A stretch of 64,000 nt of DNA, from positions 186,001-250,000 of the forward strand of contig DASCOS010000013.1 of NCBI GenBank assembly GCA_036012125.1, written 5' to 3'. Of this stretch, positions 8,183 to 16,594 are shown piece after piece (within the stretch, counting starts at the first letter, position 1; each line of letters opens with the position of its first letter). This stretch comes from Vicinamibacterales bacterium (GTDB lineage: Bacteria; Acidobacteriota; Vicinamibacteria; Vicinamibacterales; UBA823). The position numbers and the translations under genes are program-made. A model generated the notes under the pieces. It searched no databases, was not told the origin of the DNA, and saw nothing but the letters and a program-made list of their open reading frames with translations.

Positions 8183-9115
8183 TTACTCGTGCCACCTTGT
8201 AACTTGAACCATCTCTTTAAATAGGCTTACATCACTCGCATCCAGCATCCCACTTTCTATTCGCCTGGTTTTCGCAGCCCCACAGGCTCCGCCTAGATGG
8301 AAAGCTTCTTCTAGAGAGTCTTTTCGCGACAAGGCAGACGCAATCCCGGCAACCAAACAGTCACCAGCCCCTACCGCACTCCGCACCTCAATCTCAGGAA
8401 CTGCCAATTCCCACGCATCCGAAGAAGTCACCAACACAGCCCCACTCGCTCCAAGCGAAACAACCACTGCGCCAACCCCATGACCAATGAGCGTTTGCGC
8501 GAAACCGATCGCCTGCTTCTTACCATCAATCTCTTGTCCGGCGAACTCGCCAGCCTCCTGCGCATTCATTTTAATCAAATCAGGACGACCCTTAATCGCT
8601 TCGCGCAGTATGTAACCACTAGAATCAATAATCGTATACGCACCAAGTTCACGTGCCGAAATAATTAATTTCTGGTACGAGAAGGTCGGATAGTCTGGTG
8701 GTACGCTACCAGAAAACACCATAATATCTTCGCTCGTCAAACCGGCTAACGCAGCAGAATCAAGCGCCGAGGACTCCTCGCGAGAGAGGGACGGTCCGGG
8801 ACCGAGCAGCTCAGTTGTTCGCCCACTCTGTTCATGAATCGCAAGGCAATTTCTGAGATCGCCAGCCACCCTGACACCTTCAAAGATTACGCCAGCGTCG
8901 TCTAAGCATTTACCCACGTGGGCTTCTTCTGATTTTGAAACAATTCCGACGAGCCGCACTTCTTCACCGAGGATCGCACAGGTTAATGCAACGTGTAATC
9001 CTTTCCCCCCGGGAGCGCAGCCTACCTCCCGCACTCGCTGAACCTCTCCAGCACGCAATGTTTTTAAGTTGAGCCACCGATCAATCGACGTATTAAAGCC
9101 AGCAACCGTGATCAT
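8183..9115 (-). CDS. PfkB kinase, 1-phosphofructokinase/tagatose-6-phosphate kinase type
   Basis: The protein is 310 residues from ATG 9115. This start overlaps the stop of the upstream kinase as ATGA (9112-9115), so translation is probably coupled. Features of LacC/FruK-type kinases are ITVAGFNTSIDRWLNLKTL at the N terminus, the GGKGLHVA substrate motif, KMNAQEAGEFAG, and the AVGAGDCLVAGIA catalytic region with its aspartate. Such enzymes phosphorylate fructose-1-P, fructose-6-P or tagatose-6-P to a bisphosphate. With the AgaS-like gene two genes upstream, tagatose-6-P or fructose-6-P is the likely substrate (inference). No aldolase gene is in the window. Confidence 0.87.
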   Translation of the reverse strand: MITVAGFNTSIDRWLNLKTLRAGEVQRVREVGCAPGGKGLHVALTCAILGEEVRLVGIVSKSEEAHVGKCLDDAGVIFEGVRVAGDLRNCLAIHEQSGRTTELLGPGPSLSREESSALDSAALAGLTSEDIMVFSGSVPPDYPTFSYQKLIISARELGAYTIIDSSGYILREAIKGRPDLIKMNAQEAGEFAGQEIDGKKQAIGFAQTLIGHGVGAVVVSLGASGAVLVTSSDAWELAVPEIEVRSAVGAGDCLVAGIASALSRKDSLEEAFHLGGACGAAKTRRIESGMLDASDVSLFKEMVQVTRWHE

Positions 9116-10071
9116 GGAGCATCCTGAAAATGTGTCGTGCGAAATGAATGCAGTTCCCGTTCGTTCGGCTGTCTGACCGTGCCGCCAAGTCCGCGTGTTG
9201 CCAACGCTCCACAACAGACCCCGTCACGCATGCACTCAACCAGTCTTCTTCCGCGTAGCCAGGCAGCCAAAAACCCAGCATTGAACGAGTCGCCGGCCCC
9301 TGTCGGATCAACAACGTTGACGGTTGGCGCGGGTACAGACTCGACCCCTTCCTTGGCCACGGTCAAACACCCGAGAGGGCCAAGTTTTGCAACCACGTTG
9401 ACCCTTTCTGCAAGTGCCTGCAGGTCTGTCAGATTTTCAACTGCGCTCGATCCTGTCCCTATTCCCTCTAATTCGACTTCATTTGGAAAGAAAAGGTCGA
9501 CTAACGCAATAGCCTCACGCACTCCACTCTGCCACTGGCCGGCTGGGTCCCCGCCGGGGTCGAGTGAGATGGTCATATCCCGCTCCCGAGCTTGGCGGAA
9601 TAAATCAGGGATCGCTGGTTGTAGACAACGCTGCAAATAGTAGGACGAGATATGAAGATGTCCGATATCCTTCCAAGCTTCATTTGGAATCTCGTCAGCT
9701 CTTAACTCAGCGATCGCTCCTGGAAAGGTCACTAGGGCACGATCGGTGGACGATGAGACAGACACCGTGATACCAGTTTGCACCTCCTGAGCACGGGACA
9801 CTAACGATGTGTCGACGCCAGCTGCTCTCATCTCTTTCAAACACTGGTCGCCCCACGAATCCTGACCAATTTTTCCGACAAATCGAACTGGCACCCCAAG
9901 TCTGGACAATCCGACAGCCGTAATTGCGGAGGCACTGCCTAGCGTCATTAGGCACTCATTCACTATCACCTCCCGGCCGAGGGATGGGAAGGCGCTGTAG
10001 TCGTGGAGGATTAGATCAAGATTAATCTCTCCTGCGATCAGGACACTCACGGGTGTGGTCACCGACAGCAT
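9112..10071 (-). CDS. PfkB family carbohydrate kinase (ribokinase-like)
   Basis: The protein is 319 residues. VLIAGEINLDLILHDYSAFP opens the ribokinase fold. DVGF-like substrate residues are replaced by GSASAITAVGLSRLG. ITVSVSSSTDRALVTFPGA and the C-terminal VVDPTGAGDSFNAGFLAAWL motif, with the catalytic Asp and anion hole, are clear. It differs from the LacC-type kinase next to it, so the two probably act at different steps: free-sugar phosphorylation here and sugar-phosphate phosphorylation there. That division is inference. The SIS gene ends 5 bases upstream and the next kinase overlaps by 4 bases, marking a tight operon. Confidence 0.87.
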   Translation of the reverse strand: MLSVTTPVSVLIAGEINLDLILHDYSAFPSLGREVIVNECLMTLGSASAITAVGLSRLGVPVRFVGKIGQDSWGDQCLKEMRAAGVDTSLVSRAQEVQTGITVSVSSSTDRALVTFPGAIAELRADEIPNEAWKDIGHLHISSYYLQRCLQPAIPDLFRQARERDMTISLDPGGDPAGQWQSGVREAIALVDLFFPNEVELEGIGTGSSAVENLTDLQALAERVNVVAKLGPLGCLTVAKEGVESVPAPTVNVVDPTGAGDSFNAGFLAAWLRGRRLVECMRDGVCCGALATRGLGGTVRQPNERELHSFRTTHFQDAP

Positions 10072-10076
10072 GACTC

Positions 10077-11270
10077 TTAAGGCGAATAGGTGGGAAAGGA
10101 AGGCACCACGCGGTCAATCACGCCGGTCTCAGATGGTGCATCGGGCTTCAACCGCTCATGCAAACAGCGAAAGAAGCCCAACAGCTGGCCCACCAATACG
10201 TCGATCGCCACAAGGTCATCATCTCCCAGCAATGACGAGATCCCGTACTCGACGCTGAGCCTGTCATCGCTATCTCTAATTTCACTTGGTAAGTTGGAAC
10301 CGCAGTAGACCACACACAGGCCTAACTCCTTTTGCTGCACCTCTTTCAACAAATCCAGCTCATAGGCCCGCCTACGACTGTTAGTTGAAATAAACGCCAC
10401 GAGAAGAGTTCGGTTCGTGAGGCCAGCCATCGGACCATGACGTAGACCAAGGTAGGACTCAGCATCAGTAGTCACCCGACCTGCGCACATCTCGAGCATT
10501 TTCAACTCAGCTTCAAGGGCTGCACCAAACCTGGGGCCAGAACCTAGAAACACCGCATGGTCAAACGATCTACATACAAGTTCGGCCAACCTTTCCGAAT
10601 GTTCCAACAGAAGCCCTTGAGCCATTTCAGCGAGAGAGGAAGCAATGGCGGGAACTGCAGAATCGCTAGCCCGCACTCCCAACCCCCGACCTGCCAACCA
10701 CAAACTCGTGAAGCTGCTTGTCATGACCAAGCTTTGGTCGTTCACGGCGGAACCAAGGACGATAGTCCGTATTTGCGGCGCAGACTCGTAAGCTGTTGCT
10801 AAACGTCCAACCGGATTACAGGTCACAAAGACCTGCTCACATTGCGGCCAGCGCTTAAAGATCAAATCAGCAACCGCTATGCTCTCTGGGCTATCCCCCG
10901 ATCTACCAAACGAGACAATCGTCGGACATCGTTCAACATTCACGTATGCTTCAGGAGACAGGAGTATCTCGCCGGCACTCACTGCCCGCACCGGTCGTTT
11001 CAAACTGACCTGCAGGGTTGGCGCCAATGCGACACCAATAAAATGAGAACTTCCGGATCCAGCGAGGAGTAACCCGTCAGAAGACTCGATGCTTGGAAAT
11101 ATACAATCAGGCAATCGGCTAGCTATCGCTTGCCAAGCCTCGGGCTGACGGCAAATCTCCTGCAGGGTATGTCCATACCCCCGACTGACCTGGTCAGCCG
11201 CAGACACCCCTCGTGTCAAGGCTCCAATGGAAGAGGCCCTGGCAGCCAGAGTCTTGACTAGGTCAGGCAT
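10077..11270 (-). CDS. AgaS-like SIS-domain sugar isomerase/deaminase
   Basis: The protein is about 397 residues from ATG 11270; a TTG at 11300 with a GGATGAGA element is an alternative start. It has two SIS domains. The first contains LLLAGSGSSHFIGVALAPTL and TIVSFGRSGDSPESIAVAD; the second has AVFLGSGPRFGAALEAELKML and ESYLGLRHGPMAGLTNRTLLV. The length and the LRHGPMA motif match AgaS, a galactosamine-6-phosphate deaminase/isomerase in the Aga pathway. Related enzymes act on glucosamine-6-P. It heads the AgaS-kinase-kinase operon. Confidence 0.82.
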   Translation of the reverse strand: MPDLVKTLAARASSIGALTRGVSAADQVSRGYGHTLQEICRQPEAWQAIASRLPDCIFPSIESSDGLLLAGSGSSHFIGVALAPTLQVSLKRPVRAVSAGEILLSPEAYVNVERCPTIVSFGRSGDSPESIAVADLIFKRWPQCEQVFVTCNPVGRLATAYESAPQIRTIVLGSAVNDQSLVMTSSFTSLWLAGRGLGVRASDSAVPAIASSLAEMAQGLLLEHSERLAELVCRSFDHAVFLGSGPRFGAALEAELKMLEMCAGRVTTDAESYLGLRHGPMAGLTNRTLLVAFISTNSRRRAYELDLLKEVQQKELGLCVVYCGSNLPSEIRDSDDRLSVEYGISSLLGDDDLVAIDVLVGQLLGFFRCLHERLKPDAPSETGVIDRVVPSFPTYSP

Positions 11271-11367
11271 GCCGTTTATGCGAACGTGATCCAGTCCCAA
11301 TTCTCATCCACTCATTGATCTTCGTCATCGAGCACGCTATAAGCATACGCACACGCAGGTTACTGGA

Positions 11368-12255
11368 ATGCAAAACTACTGGTCAAATAACATGGGTGGC
11401 AACCGTCGATGGCTAATGTTTGCCCTCGGCACAACACTTTCGTGGGGTGTGTGGGGAGCCCTGATCGAGATTCCTGAAAAGCTTGGTTTTCCTGCCACCC
11501 TTGGATATTCAGTCTGGGCCCTCACGATGGTCCCGTGCGCTGTCCTAGCCTTACGAAGTGACGACTGGCGTCTGGCGCTGCACCGAGAAGCTTGGGTCTT
11601 CGGGAGCTTGATTGGATTCCTCGGGGCCGGTGGCCAACTGATCCTCTTTGAAGCACTTCGCTCGGGACCCGCCTTCATCGTGTTTCCAATTGTTTCGTTA
11701 TACCCAGCGATTACAATCATTCTCTCTCTTTGGCTCCTGAAGGAGCAAGCCTCTACCCGTAATTGGATTGGTATTTGTCTCGCACTTCCAGCCATCGCCT
11801 TGCTGTCTTATGTTGCACCTAATGACACCCTAATCAGTGGTTACACCTGGCTCTTTCTCGCCATGGGCGTCTTTCTTATGTGGGGACTCCAAGCTTACTT
11901 TATGAAATTGGCCAGCGATCGAATGCCGTCAGAGAGCATGTTCTTCTACATGACGTTGACAGGCGTCCTCCTGATTCCGATCGCCGTAACGATGACCGAT
12001 TTTAACCAAACGATTAACTGGACCTTTACCGGCCCGTACCTCGCCGGGTTAATCCATATTCTTAATGCTGTGGGTGTTCTCTGCTTCGTTTATGCAGTTA
12101 GAGACGGAAAGGCCATTATCGTCGTCCCCATGACGGCCTTGGCGCCTGTGATCACCATTGTGCTGTCCCTGGCCATCTACTCTCGAGTACCCTCTAGCTA
12201 TCAACTCGTCGGCATGTGCATGGCCACCGCGTCCATCTACCTAATGGCCGAATAG
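11368..12255 (+). CDS. EamA/DMT-family permease, ten-helix
   Basis: The protein is 295 residues with about ten hydrophobic helices in two repeats, the pattern of drug/metabolite transporters (EamA). It starts near LMFALGTTLSWGVWGALIE, and the second repeat begins around TWLFLAMGVFLMWGLQAYF. Motifs such as VFPIVSLYPAITIILSLWLLKEQ match the conserved end of each repeat. Family members export or import small metabolites; the substrate cannot be read. It is divergent from the amino-sugar operon, with 67 bases from its start to the TTG of the SIS gene, and may share its control. Confidence 0.85.
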   Translation: MQNYWSNNMGGNRRWLMFALGTTLSWGVWGALIEIPEKLGFPATLGYSVWALTMVPCAVLALRSDDWRLALHREAWVFGSLIGFLGAGGQLILFEALRSGPAFIVFPIVSLYPAITIILSLWLLKEQASTRNWIGICLALPAIALLSYVAPNDTLISGYTWLFLAMGVFLMWGLQAYFMKLASDRMPSESMFFYMTLTGVLLIPIAVTMTDFNQTINWTFTGPYLAGLIHILNAVGVLCFVYAVRDGKAIIVVPMTALAPVITIVLSLAIYSRVPSSYQLVGMCMATASIYLMAE

Positions 12256-12351
12256 CACTCGCTGATCGACTCACTGATGACCCATCATTGCACATCATCG
12301 CATCCACCTCTATTGCCTAGGCTGCCTGCGTGATTAAGGAAAGGTCCATAC

Positions 12352-12954
12352 ATGCGTCTGCGAAGACTCGCGGCACTTATCTTGACCGGCTTCTTTCTAT
12401 GTCCGCTCGCTGGCTCTGGCCAAACCGAAGGTCCTACATTAGTAACCATTGCGACTGGCCTTGGCGACATCGAAATTAGCGTCGACACCGTGAGAGCGCC
12501 AAACACAGCTGCGAACTTCCTACGCTATGTCACAGGCCGTCACTACGATGGCGGGGAGTTTTTTCGGAGTGTGACTTTGGATAACCAACCAAACAATGAA
12601 GTCAAAATTGAGGTTATTCAGGCTAGAGTAAACCCAGATAGAATAGAAGATCGATTCGAAGCAATCCCACTTGAGCGTACGGATGCGACAGGCATTTATC
12701 ACATAGACGGTGCAATCTCGATGGCGCGGGGTGCTCCAAACAGCGCAACTTCGAGCTTCTTCATCTGCATCGGCAATCAGCCCTCATTAGATTTTGGTGG
12801 AGCCAGGAATCCCGATGGACAAGGTTTCGCGGCCTTTGGCCGTGTGACTAGAGGCAAAGACGTGGTGAGGCTCATTCAACAGCAATCTGCCAGCGGACAG
12901 CAACTCGAACCGCCAATACAAATCGAGTCGGTCACAGTAACCAGGCAGGAGTGA
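12352..12954 (+). CDS. Cyclophilin-type peptidyl-prolyl isomerase, secreted
   Basis: The protein is 200 residues with a cleavable signal peptide (LRRLAALILTGFFLCPLAGSGQ). The cyclophilin fold follows: GDIEISVDTVRAPNTAANFLRYV, then ISMARGAPNSATSSFFICIG and DGQGFAAFGRVTRGKDVV. The usual active-site pattern (R in the FHRVI motif, F-M-x-Q) is partly altered: FFRSV is followed by an unusual NQPNNEVKIEV insertion, while SSFFICIG is conserved. It would act in the periplasm, assisting folding of exported proteins. AAGGAAAGG precedes the ATG. It converges on asd. Confidence 0.9.
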   Translation: MRLRRLAALILTGFFLCPLAGSGQTEGPTLVTIATGLGDIEISVDTVRAPNTAANFLRYVTGRHYDGGEFFRSVTLDNQPNNEVKIEVIQARVNPDRIEDRFEAIPLERTDATGIYHIDGAISMARGAPNSATSSFFICIGNQPSLDFGGARNPDGQGFAAFGRVTRGKDVVRLIQQQSASGQQLEPPIQIESVTVTRQE

Positions 12955-13001
12955 CTTCGTCTATTATTCTTGACCAGGCACGCCTAGGTGGTGAACTGAA
13001 A

Positions 13002-14054
13002 TCAGTCAGCCAAAAGACCCTCAGTGTGCATCATTTCAGCATTGAGAATCGCTGCTCCCGCGGCTCCCCGAATCGTATTGTGCCCTAAGACCACGAACTT
13101 ATAATCAAGGACCCCACAGGGGCGTAAGCGGCCCACCGAAACCGCCATTCCTCCGTCTCGGTCGGCATCCAACCTCGGCTGCGGACGTAAGGCTTCCTCA
13201 AGATAAACTACAGGTCGAGCTGGAGCACTTGGCAACCGCGCATACTGTGGACGACCACGAAATCTGTCAAAGGCAGCTCGAACATCGGCCTCTTCAGGGC
13301 AGGCAGTGAATTGCACCGACACCATCTCAGTATGACCGTTGATCACGGGCACACGCGTTGTGGCAGCACTTAGAGCCATATCGTGTGGTTCGATTTTGCC
13401 GTTTCTTAGCTGACCAAAAATCTTCTGCGTCTCGGTTTCCATTTTCTGTTCCTCCCCGGGAACTTCGGGGATGATATTTCCAATGATGTCCAAAGACGCG
13501 ACGCCTGGATACCCAGCACCAGAAACCGCCTGAGCGGTGGTAACAATCACGGATTTCAGTCCAAACTCAAGAAGCGGCGCCAAACCAAGAGCTAAAACCA
13601 CGGTCGAACAATTAGGGTTTGTGACAATGGCGCCAGACCATTCCTTTGCTTGGCGCTGCTCCGCTAGCAGGGTTAGATGATCGGAATTTATCTCTGGAAC
13701 CAATAGCGGGACCAGGCTATCCATTCGATAGTTTCTGGCGTTACTAACAATCACTCGACCAGATTCAGCAAAGCTTCGCTCAACTTCACCTGCAACCGCG
13801 GCGTCGAGACCAGAAAACACCAACTTCGGGGCTCCGGCCGGAGCACACTCCTCCACTATTCGATCGGCCACCTCGGGGGGCATCGCCCCCGGGAGGCGCC
13901 AGGCAGTCGCCTCCTGATACTTCTTACCGGCAGACCTTTCACTGGCACCCAGCCAAACCAGCCTAAACCAAGGGTGGCGGCTTAGTTCTTGGACAAACTG
14001 CTGCCCTACCATGCCAGTAGCACCGAGGACGCCAACGTCAATTGGGTTGGTCAT
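13002..14054 (-). CDS. asd: Aspartate-semialdehyde dehydrogenase
   Basis: The protein is 350 residues. It converts aspartyl-4-phosphate to aspartate semialdehyde with [23 protein letters not shown] is the dinucleotide site, [18 protein letters not shown] contains the catalytic cysteine, and [16 protein letters not shown] carries the substrate-side residues. The sequence looks like the archaeal/fungal-type class rather than the E. coli class. It is the last gene of the hom-thrC-TIGR00300-lysC-asd operon, 16 bases after lysC. Confidence 0.95.
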   Translation of the reverse strand: MTNPIDVGVLGATGMVGQQFVQELSRHPWFRLVWLGASERSAGKKYQEATAWRLPGAMPPEVADRIVEECAPAGAPKLVFSGLDAAVAGEVERSFAESGRVIVSNARNYRMDSLVPLLVPEINSDHLTLLAEQRQAKEWSGAIVTNPNCSTVVLALGLAPLLEFGLKSVIVTTAQAVSGAGYPGVASLDIIGNIIPEVPGEEQKMETETQKIFGQLRNGKIEPHDMALSAATTRVPVINGHTEMVSVQFTACPEEADVRAAFDRFRGRPQYARLPSAPARPVVYLEEALRPQPRLDADRDGGMAVSVGRLRPCGVLDYKFVVLGHNTIRGAAGAAILNAEMMHTEGLLAD

Positions 14055-14070
14055 TCAGTCAATCCACTAA

Positions 14071-15309
14071 TCAGCCAACGACCACTTCTGGCTTCACCTT
14101 AAAAAATTCGGCATGCACCGCCTTCACAGCGCGATCCAAATAAGACGACCCGATGATGCATGCCACCTTCATTTCAGACGAGCTAATGCAATCAATATTT
14201 ATTCCCTCAGTTGCGAGAGTCTTAAACATTCGCGCAGCCAACCCAGGGGTTGAACCCAGCCTTGAACCCACAATCGAGATCTTCGCTACATCCCCTTCAA
14301 TCAAGACTTCACTCGTTAACCCCTCAGTTTTCCACCGCTCGAGCACCACGGACGCACCCGGTACAAACTCCTCATCCAGAATGAACGTAATCCTGGCACG
14401 ATCTTCAGAGCTGGCACTCTGGATAATCAGCCGAATACTGATTGCCTGGTCGGCCAACTCCTCAAATAACTGGGCCGCTGTACCAGGCGCATCTGCCACA
14501 TTCAAGAGAGTGACCTTGGCGATTCCTTTATCGCTTGTAACACCCACGACTTCTGCCTGCTCCATGGTCGAATCTCCCGCTATTATCCATGTGCCCGAGT
14601 CCTCTGAAAAGCTTGACCTTACGTGAATCGGAATTTGATAGGACATACAAATCTCGGCTGCGCGAGGGTGCAGCACCTTGGCTCCGCTCGAGGCTAATTC
14701 AATCGCTTCCTCATAGGAGATTTCTGGCAACACGCGAGCATTACCGATTAATTGAGGGTCTGCGGACGACACCCCAGCCACGTCAGTGCAGATTTCGCAT
14801 ACGCTCGCACCAAGGGCAGAGGCTACCGCGGCTGCAGTCACATCGCTTCCACCGCGACCTAGTGTCGTAATTTCCTCTGCTTCATTCACACCTTGAAACC
14901 CCGTAATGATTACTACTCGGCCTTCGTCAAGTTCCTTCAAAATTCTTCGCGTGTCGATCGACCGAATCCTGGCCAAGTTAAAGACACCGTTAGTACGGAT
15001 ACCGCACTGACTCGCAGTCAGTGAAATGGCGGGTATCCCACGGTCCTGCAACGCGAGACCCAAAACCGACACCGCCACTTGCTCTCCTGACGCCAGAAGG
15101 AGGTCCATCTCTCGACCACTGGGATACCGAGAAACCTTCTGCGCAAGCGCCACCAAGCTATCAGTGGTGTCGCCCATGGCCGAGACCACAACGACGAGTC
15201 GGCCGATCTGTTCCAAGCTCGCCTTAATCCGATTCGCAACCCCGACTACCCTGTCGGGATCAGCGATCGAACTTCCGCCATACTTTTGCACAACGATGTC
15301 AGGCGTCAT
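14071..15309 (-). CDS. lysC: Aspartate kinase
   Basis: The protein is 412 residues. The catalytic domain starts with IVVQKYGGSSIADPDRVVGV and contains ITGFQGVNEAEEITTLGRGGSDVTAAAVA (written here in pieces of the known motif GFQG and GRGGSD). Two ACT domains fill the C terminus (near VTLLNVADAPGTAAQLFEEL and ISIVGSRLGSTPGLAARMF), which normally bind lysine and/or threonine for feedback control. It makes aspartyl phosphate for Lys, Met and Thr. It is a monofunctional kinase, not fused to homoserine dehydrogenase. There are 14 bases to the TIGR00300 gene upstream and 16 to asd downstream. Confidence 0.95.
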   Translation of the reverse strand: MTPDIVVQKYGGSSIADPDRVVGVANRIKASLEQIGRLVVVVSAMGDTTDSLVALAQKVSRYPSGREMDLLLASGEQVAVSVLGLALQDRGIPAISLTASQCGIRTNGVFNLARIRSIDTRRILKELDEGRVVIITGFQGVNEAEEITTLGRGGSDVTAAAVASALGASVCEICTDVAGVSSADPQLIGNARVLPEISYEEAIELASSGAKVLHPRAAEICMSYQIPIHVRSSFSEDSGTWIIAGDSTMEQAEVVGVTSDKGIAKVTLLNVADAPGTAAQLFEELADQAISIRLIIQSASSEDRARITFILDEEFVPGASVVLERWKTEGLTSEVLIEGDVAKISIVGSRLGSTPGLAARMFKTLATEGINIDCISSSEMKVACIIGSSYLDRAVKAVHAEFFKVKPEVVVG

Positions 15310-15323
15310 GATCTGTAACTGCC

Positions 15324-16586
15324 CTATGTGGCCGCCTCATCATTGAAGCGAGAAACTGAGTCATGCTCACCAAGTCTCCGAGAAAGCTGCTGAAGAAATA
15401 GTCCCACGTCGGTCACGATTCCGGCTGTCTGCGAGGACCCTCGGTCGGCCAACTTCGTAACAACTGCCGGATTAATATCAACACAAACTACCCTCACCCA
15501 TGCGGGCAGCATGTTTCCGACCCCAATGCTATGTAACATCGAAGCAAGCATCACTACCATCGACACATCTTTAAGTTGTTCCGCATACAACTCTTGGGCA
15601 ACCGCTAAGTCCATTTCTGTATCTAGAAGCGGTCCGTCATCTCGAATACTCCCCGCCAAGACATAATTAACCTCATGCTTCACGCACTCATACATCACAC
15701 CTGACATCAACACGCCCTTAGAAACCGCCGACGCCAGGCCGCCCGCCGAATTAATCGCATTAATAGCCCGCATGTGATTACGGTGGCCGTCTTCAACCGT
15801 AGCCCCTGATTCAAGGTTCACTCCCAAAGAGGTCCCGAACATGGCAAGTTCTACGTCGTGCACCGCTAACGCGTTTCCTGCCAGCACTGCGTCCACATAC
15901 CCCAAGCGGATAATTTCACTGAAATAGCCGACGCCGCCAGTGTGGACGGTAAGTGGGCCCGCAACCACAACAATCCGCCCGCCCGCCGCCTTGACTTCGC
16001 GCATCATACTTGCGACCCTTCCAGCGCTAACTTCGACCCGCCTTTCGGATGAAATGTCATTTGTCATGAACGCAAAACCAAGTCGGTCACGCTCGCGAAA
16101 CTCTGGAATCACCCTAATGCCATCCGTGCCACATACAATCTTGTCGCCAGTTTGAACATCCCTCAACTTGCGACACTCAGCCTTATCTCCGGTTACAACA
16201 ATTACCGCGTCCATCCGTTGCCCAACAACATCGACCCAACGCCCTTCCATTCGAATCCGAGTGCGTAGATTGGTTGTTGAGTAGAAATCGGGTGCGACGC
16301 AGCCGTCCGAGGGTGCAGGGCATAGAAGGGCGTCCCGCTCTGGCAACGGATAGCAGCCCAGCGGGACAAAATCTTCAAGGAGCTGCTGCAAGGCTGTCTC
16401 GCTGGCTACAGTAACCTTGAGGCGCAGCCTAGACATGTCCTCATTGGTACGGCCGATCGAAAACTTTTGCACCTCAAAGGTGCCAGCCCGCTCGATCACC
16501 TTGTCAAAAATGACATTCAGTAGATTCGAATCAATCAGGTGACCCTCGGCTTCAACGATTTCAGAATACTGATGTTGGTCGGTCAT
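15324..16586 (-). CDS. TIGR00300 family protein (LOR/SDH domain; archaeal-type ornithine cyclodeaminase relatives)
   Basis: The protein is 420 residues. The N-terminal domain (EAEGHLIDSNLLNVIFDKVI) is the LOR/SDH region. The C-terminal NAD-binding part has RIVVVAGPLTVHTGGVGYFS, then VDAVLAGNALAVHDVELAMF, EDGHRNHMRAINAINSAGG and VCVDINPAVVTKLADRGS. Relatives include the C-terminal part of cyanobacterial arginine dihydrolase fusions and archaeal ornithine cyclodeaminase (MMP1218 type). Here it lies in a threonine operon, 8 bases after thrC and 14 before lysC, so it is clearly co-transcribed with aspartate-family genes. Whether it acts on ornithine or on another amino acid cannot be told. Confidence 0.85.
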   Translation of the reverse strand: MTDQHQYSEIVEAEGHLIDSNLLNVIFDKVIERAGTFEVQKFSIGRTNEDMSRLRLKVTVASETALQQLLEDFVPLGCYPLPERDALLCPAPSDGCVAPDFYSTTNLRTRIRMEGRWVDVVGQRMDAVIVVTGDKAECRKLRDVQTGDKIVCGTDGIRVIPEFRERDRLGFAFMTNDISSERRVEVSAGRVASMMREVKAAGGRIVVVAGPLTVHTGGVGYFSEIIRLGYVDAVLAGNALAVHDVELAMFGTSLGVNLESGATVEDGHRNHMRAINAINSAGGLASAVSKGVLMSGVMYECVKHEVNYVLAGSIRDDGPLLDTEMDLAVAQELYAEQLKDVSMVVMLASMLHSIGVGNMLPAWVRVVCVDINPAVVTKLADRGSSQTAGIVTDVGLFLQQLSRRLGEHDSVSRFNDEAAT

Positions 16587-16594
16587 AAAGCCTC

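Noticed and set aside
14153-14626. Plus-strand open frame of 157 codons inside lysC
   Set aside because: It lies wholly antisense to a clear aspartate kinase gene and has no recognisable domain; it is a shadow of that coding sequence.
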